64,000 nucleotides of DNA from Clostridium sp. UBA4548. Lineage in GTDB: Bacteria > Bacillota > Clostridia > Clostridiales > Clostridiaceae. The position numbers and the translations under genes were made by a program. A model generated the notes under the pieces. The model was not told the origin of the DNA. It worked only from the letters and a program-made list of their open reading frames with translations, and ran no database searches. The number at the start of each line of letters is the position of its first letter. The first letter of the stretch is position 1. The stretch is taken from the NCBI RefSeq assembly GCF_002387895.1, contig NZ_DGLI01000009.1, forward strand, positions 21,339 through 85,338, given 5' to 3'. This document shows, in pieces, positions 61,373-64,000 of this stretch.

Positions 61373-62797
61373 ATGAAAATAAGAAATAAGTTTATAATTG
61401 GGCTAGTTTTTATACTAATAATTTCCGTGGTAGTAATGAATGTTGCAATAACAAATATATTAAATAAAAATATGGAAAGCAGTATAAACAACTCATTAAA
61501 GCAAGTAATGAGCAGTACTCATGAATATATAAAGTATAAGCTATTAACCAGCAGTTCAAGGGATAAGGAAGAGGCCTTAGTTGAAGAAGGTAGCTATATT
61601 GTAAAATATATATCCTTAAACTATCAATGTAGTTTAGATATTAAGAATATGAAGGATGAATTTGTGGTAGGAAATTTCAATGAGGAATTTAAAAAGGTGG
61701 TAGGACCTAGTAATGAAATGGCCATGGAAGGTAAAGCTATTGTGAATTTGAAGTATAAAGATAGTGGAATAAATGCAATATTAACTTATCCTTTATATAT
61801 TAATGATAATTATATAGGAATTATAAATATTGTAAAAAACTATGATTTGGAATATAAAACTTATAAAAGTACTATGAACTTTATAAATATTATTGAAGGT
61901 GGCATATTTGCAGTAATATTTATATTTCTATTTTTAATGACAACTAAGATTACTAAACCAATTGCTAAGTTAACAGATGCAATAAAAAAATTTGGAGATG
62001 GGAATTATGCTATTTCTATCAATGATCAGGGTAAAGATGAAGTAGCAATACTGGCAAGAGAATTTATAAGCATGAGAGATAAAATTAAGGAGCAAATAGA
62101 AACCATTGAAAATGAAAAGGATAAGGTTTATAAGCTTGAAAAAGGGAGAAGAGAATTTTTCAATAGTGTAACCCATGAGTTAAAAACACCTTTAACTGCA
62201 ATATCAGGATATGCAGAGTTATTATTAACAGGTATGGTTGAGGATAAAGACTTTGATAAGAGAGGTATTGAAAGAATTTATTCAGAGAGTGAAAGACTTC
62301 ATAATTTAGTTCTTGAATTAATAGAGGTATCTAAGGGTCTGTATGTTGTAGAAGAGGAAGTCAAAGAAGTTAATATAAAAAAACTCATTATGCAGAGCTG
62401 TAATGATATGAACATAAAGGCTAGTAAGTATTCTTTAAAACTAGTACAAAACTTAAGTGAAGGATCTATTAAAGCTCAGGAGGATAGAATCAGACAAGTA
62501 ATGATTAATGTACTTGATAATGCAATTAAGTACACCAATGGGGGAAAAGAAATTTATGTTAATTCCTATGTTTTAGGAAATAAATATTTTATTGAAATTA
62601 TAAATAGTAGTAACCCTATCCCAGAGGAAACCTTTAACAATATATTTGAGCCCTTTGTAAAATTTAGTGGAGTAGATAATAAAGATAGTAGAGGACTTGG
62701 ATTGTACTTATGCAATGAGATCATTAAAGAACATGGTGGTGAAATAGTTATAGAAAATGGGGCTTTAGTAAAAGTAACAATTATGCTAAGGACTTAA
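61373..62797 (+). CDS. Sensor histidine kinase
   Basis: A 474-residue kinase: TM1 (about 8-27), extracytoplasmic domain of about 140 residues, TM2 (about 172-190), HAMP (about 191-245), HisKA with His268 in FFNSVTHELKTPLTAISGYAEL, and a C-terminal HATPase (DNAIKYTNGGKE, RGLGLYLCNEII). The extracellular domain indicates sensing at the cell surface. It pairs with the preceding OmpR regulator. The terminator is not obvious in the 129-nt gap before the CPBP gene. Confidence 0.93.
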   Translation: MKIRNKFIIGLVFILIISVVVMNVAITNILNKNMESSINNSLKQVMSSTHEYIKYKLLTSSSRDKEEALVEEGSYIVKYISLNYQCSLDIKNMKDEFVVGNFNEEFKKVVGPSNEMAMEGKAIVNLKYKDSGINAILTYPLYINDNYIGIINIVKNYDLEYKTYKSTMNFINIIEGGIFAVIFIFLFLMTTKITKPIAKLTDAIKKFGDGNYAISINDQGKDEVAILAREFISMRDKIKEQIETIENEKDKVYKLEKGRREFFNSVTHELKTPLTAISGYAELLLTGMVEDKDFDKRGIERIYSESERLHNLVLELIEVSKGLYVVEEEVKEVNIKKLIMQSCNDMNIKASKYSLKLVQNLSEGSIKAQEDRIRQVMINVLDNAIKYTNGGKEIYVNSYVLGNKYFIEIINSSNPIPEETFNNIFEPFVKFSGVDNKDSRGLGLYLCNEIIKEHGGEIVIENGALVKVTIMLRT

Positions 62798-62926
62798 AGC
62801 AACTTTGAAATAATCAATTAATAATCTATAAAATACACATTGTTATATGGAAAGTCATATAATTTATGTATAGCTTCCTATGTTATAATAAAGTAGGAAT
62901 CACTTTTTATTTAATGGGGGAAGAGT

Positions 62927-63604
62927 ATGAAAACTGTTGAATTAGCAGTGAAAAATAAATCTACTAAACTAGCAATAATTCTATCGGTTATTTTGGTGTG
63001 TTGTGTCATTATGGGGGTTGTAGATGCTATCATAAGTCCAAGCTATGCAATGAAATCACTAATTAAGATTTTCTTGTTTTTGGCATGTCCAGTAATTTAC
63101 TCTTATTATGATAAGGAAGTATCTTTAAAGAAGTTGTTTTATATCCAGAAGAAGAGCTTTGTGAAGTCCTTATTATTGGGGATTGGAGTATTCATTATAA
63201 TACTAGCGGCATACTTCTCTAAAGTAACAACTTCATTAGAAAATAATGTAGGTGTAAGCAAAGATAACTTTGTTTTTATTTCTTTATATATATCCTTTAT
63301 AAATTCCATGTTGGAAGAATTCTTTTTTGGTGGATTTGCCTTTTTATCTTTAAAAAGGTTTAATTCTAGATTTTTTGCCTATAGTATAAGTTCTTTAGCT
63401 TTTGCTTTATATCATGTTTCTATGATGATTGGATGGTTTTCTATAGGTACTTTCTTGTTAGTAATCATAGGACTTATAGCAGGTGGAGTAATATTTAACT
63501 TTTTGAACGAAAGAAATGAAAATGTGTATTCATCCTGGATGGTCCATATGTTTGCTAATTTTGCAATTAATGCAGTGGGGTTTATGTTGTTTGGCATACT
63601 TTAA
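62927..63604 (+). CDS. CPBP (CAAX/Abi) family membrane protein
   Basis: A 225-residue membrane protein with about six helices and the CPBP/CAAX-protease pattern: motif 1 is EEFFFGG (residues about 127-133), where the expected EExxxR has Gly in the Arg place; motif 2 is FALYH and motif 3 HMFAN, both intact. Members include bacteriocin-immunity and unknown intramembrane proteases. SD GGGGGAAG. It lies after the two-component genes and before a bidirectional hairpin. Loss of the Arg may affect activity. Confidence 0.82.
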   Translation: MKTVELAVKNKSTKLAIILSVILVCCVIMGVVDAIISPSYAMKSLIKIFLFLACPVIYSYYDKEVSLKKLFYIQKKSFVKSLLLGIGVFIIILAAYFSKVTTSLENNVGVSKDNFVFISLYISFINSMLEEFFFGGFAFLSLKRFNSRFFAYSISSLAFALYHVSMMIGWFSIGTFLLVIIGLIAGGVIFNFLNERNENVYSSWMVHMFANFAINAVGFMLFGIL

Positions 63605-63723
63605 AGAAAATGCTCAACAGTATAATTAACTAATTAGGAGAACTAATTATAAATTATACTTAAAAACCCAATTTTATTAGCAAATGGACAGTTATATAGT
63701 GTATAAAGGTCATAAATAATACG

Positions 63724-63804
63724 AAAGCCATGTGTAAATTGAGAGTTAGTTTAAAATGTTTCCTATAAAGTAGACATTTTATTCATCTCTATACACATGG
63801 CTTT
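63724..63804. terminator. Bidirectional terminator between CPBP and AraC-type genes
   Basis: Perfect 13-bp stem AAAGCCATGTGTA/TACACATGGCTTT (63724-63736 / 63792-63804) enclosing a smaller AAATGT/ACATTT stem. It lies between convergent genes. Confidence 0.82.
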
Positions 63805-63872
63805 ATTAATATTAATTAATAAATATTCCTGTTGCCATATTCCCTTAAGTGGGTGTCCATTAATTTATAATT

Positions 63873-64000
63873 TTACTCATTATATTTACAATATTGCTTA
63901 GGGGATAGATTAAATTCCTTTTTAAAAGTCCTTACAAAGGTAGAATAGTCTCCAAAGCCACATAGAGAACAAACTTCACCAGCTTGAAGACCGCTTTTAA
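63873..64000 (-). CDS. AraC-family transcriptional regulator, 3' end only
   Basis: The last 42 codons, read from the window edge to the stop at 63873-63875: GLQAGEVCSLCGFGDYSTFV, then RTFKKEFNLSPKQYC and a short tail. This is the C-terminal part of the AraC/XylS DNA-binding domain (second helix-turn-helix with the FxRxFKKxFGxSPxxYR-type signature). The gene continues beyond the window end. Confidence is limited by truncation only. Confidence 0.85.
   Translation of the reverse strand, partial: KSGLQAGEVCSLCGFGDYSTFVRTFKKEFNLSPKQYCKYNE

Noticed and set aside
1..64000. CRISPR arrays, tRNA or rRNA genes, prophage, insertion sequences
   Set aside because: No array-like repeats with regular spacers, no cloverleaf or rRNA core sequences, and no transposase, integrase or phage structural gene was recognised.

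Overview
The window looks like a chromosomal segment of an anaerobic, low-GC Firmicute, most likely a Clostridium. It is very AT-rich, has strong AGGAGG-type ribosome binding sites and frequent TTG/GTG starts. T-box and FMN riboswitch control is present, along with families typical of clostridia such as the CD3072/CD3073-type pair, DUF2785 and DUF969/DUF979. I saw no rRNA, tRNA, CRISPR array, transposase or phage gene. Most genes read on the + strand.

Layout. 1-2.6 kb: a minus-strand redox pair (nitroreductase, Fe-S/FAD ene-reductase). 2.7-7.5 kb: a PucR-type regulator, a two-gene DUF969/DUF979 membrane module, pyroglutamyl peptidase and a gamma-glutamylcyclotransferase-like protein, read here as a 5-oxoproline locus. 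7.8-11.6 kb: Crp/Fnr regulator, orphan PAS histidine kinase, EamA exporter. 12.0-16.1 kb: glycolipid-type glycosyltransferase, PAP2 membrane protein and an OmpR/histidine kinase pair packed with overlapping ends. 16.6-25.2 kb: the most unusual region, with two acyltransferase-like proteins, four B12-type radical SAM enzymes and a methyltransferase, all on one strand. 25.4-29.4 kb: riboflavin operon ribD-ribE-ribBA-ribH under an FMN riboswitch. 30-38 kb: HD-domain protein, a 41-residue ORF, MFS transporter, MarR regulator, AhpD-like protein, lipoyl-dihydrolipoamide dehydrogenase fusion with lipoate ligase, and an ECF S-component opposite a TudS-like desulfidase. 39.2-45 kb: MFS exporter, two T-boxes in series before a threonyl-tRNA synthetase that has lost most of its TGS domain, arginine deiminase and a lipase-like hydrolase. 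46-50 kb: a heterodimeric ABC exporter. 50-55 kb: arginase-like protein opposite a CGNR-type regulator, a B3/B4-domain protein, an F420-ligase-like protein opposite a LysR regulator. 55-64 kb: DUF2785 protein, XRE/PLDc_N/ABC exporter operon, lipoprotein, OmpR/kinase pair, CPBP protein, and the 3' end of an AraC regulator.

What stands out: (i) the radical SAM cluster, whose product I cannot assign and three of whose enzymes share an extra cysteine exactly nine residues before the Fe-S motif; (ii) a 105-nt dispersed element, two copies of which are about 94% identical and a third diverged, with TATAGGG/CCCTATA ends and possible pseudoknot pairing; (iii) serial threonine T-boxes plus a third hairpin ahead of a TGS-deleted ThrRS; (iv) the 5-oxoproline locus with a perfect palindrome over the regulator promoter. 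Functions are inferred from sequence motifs and remembered family features; no database search was run.
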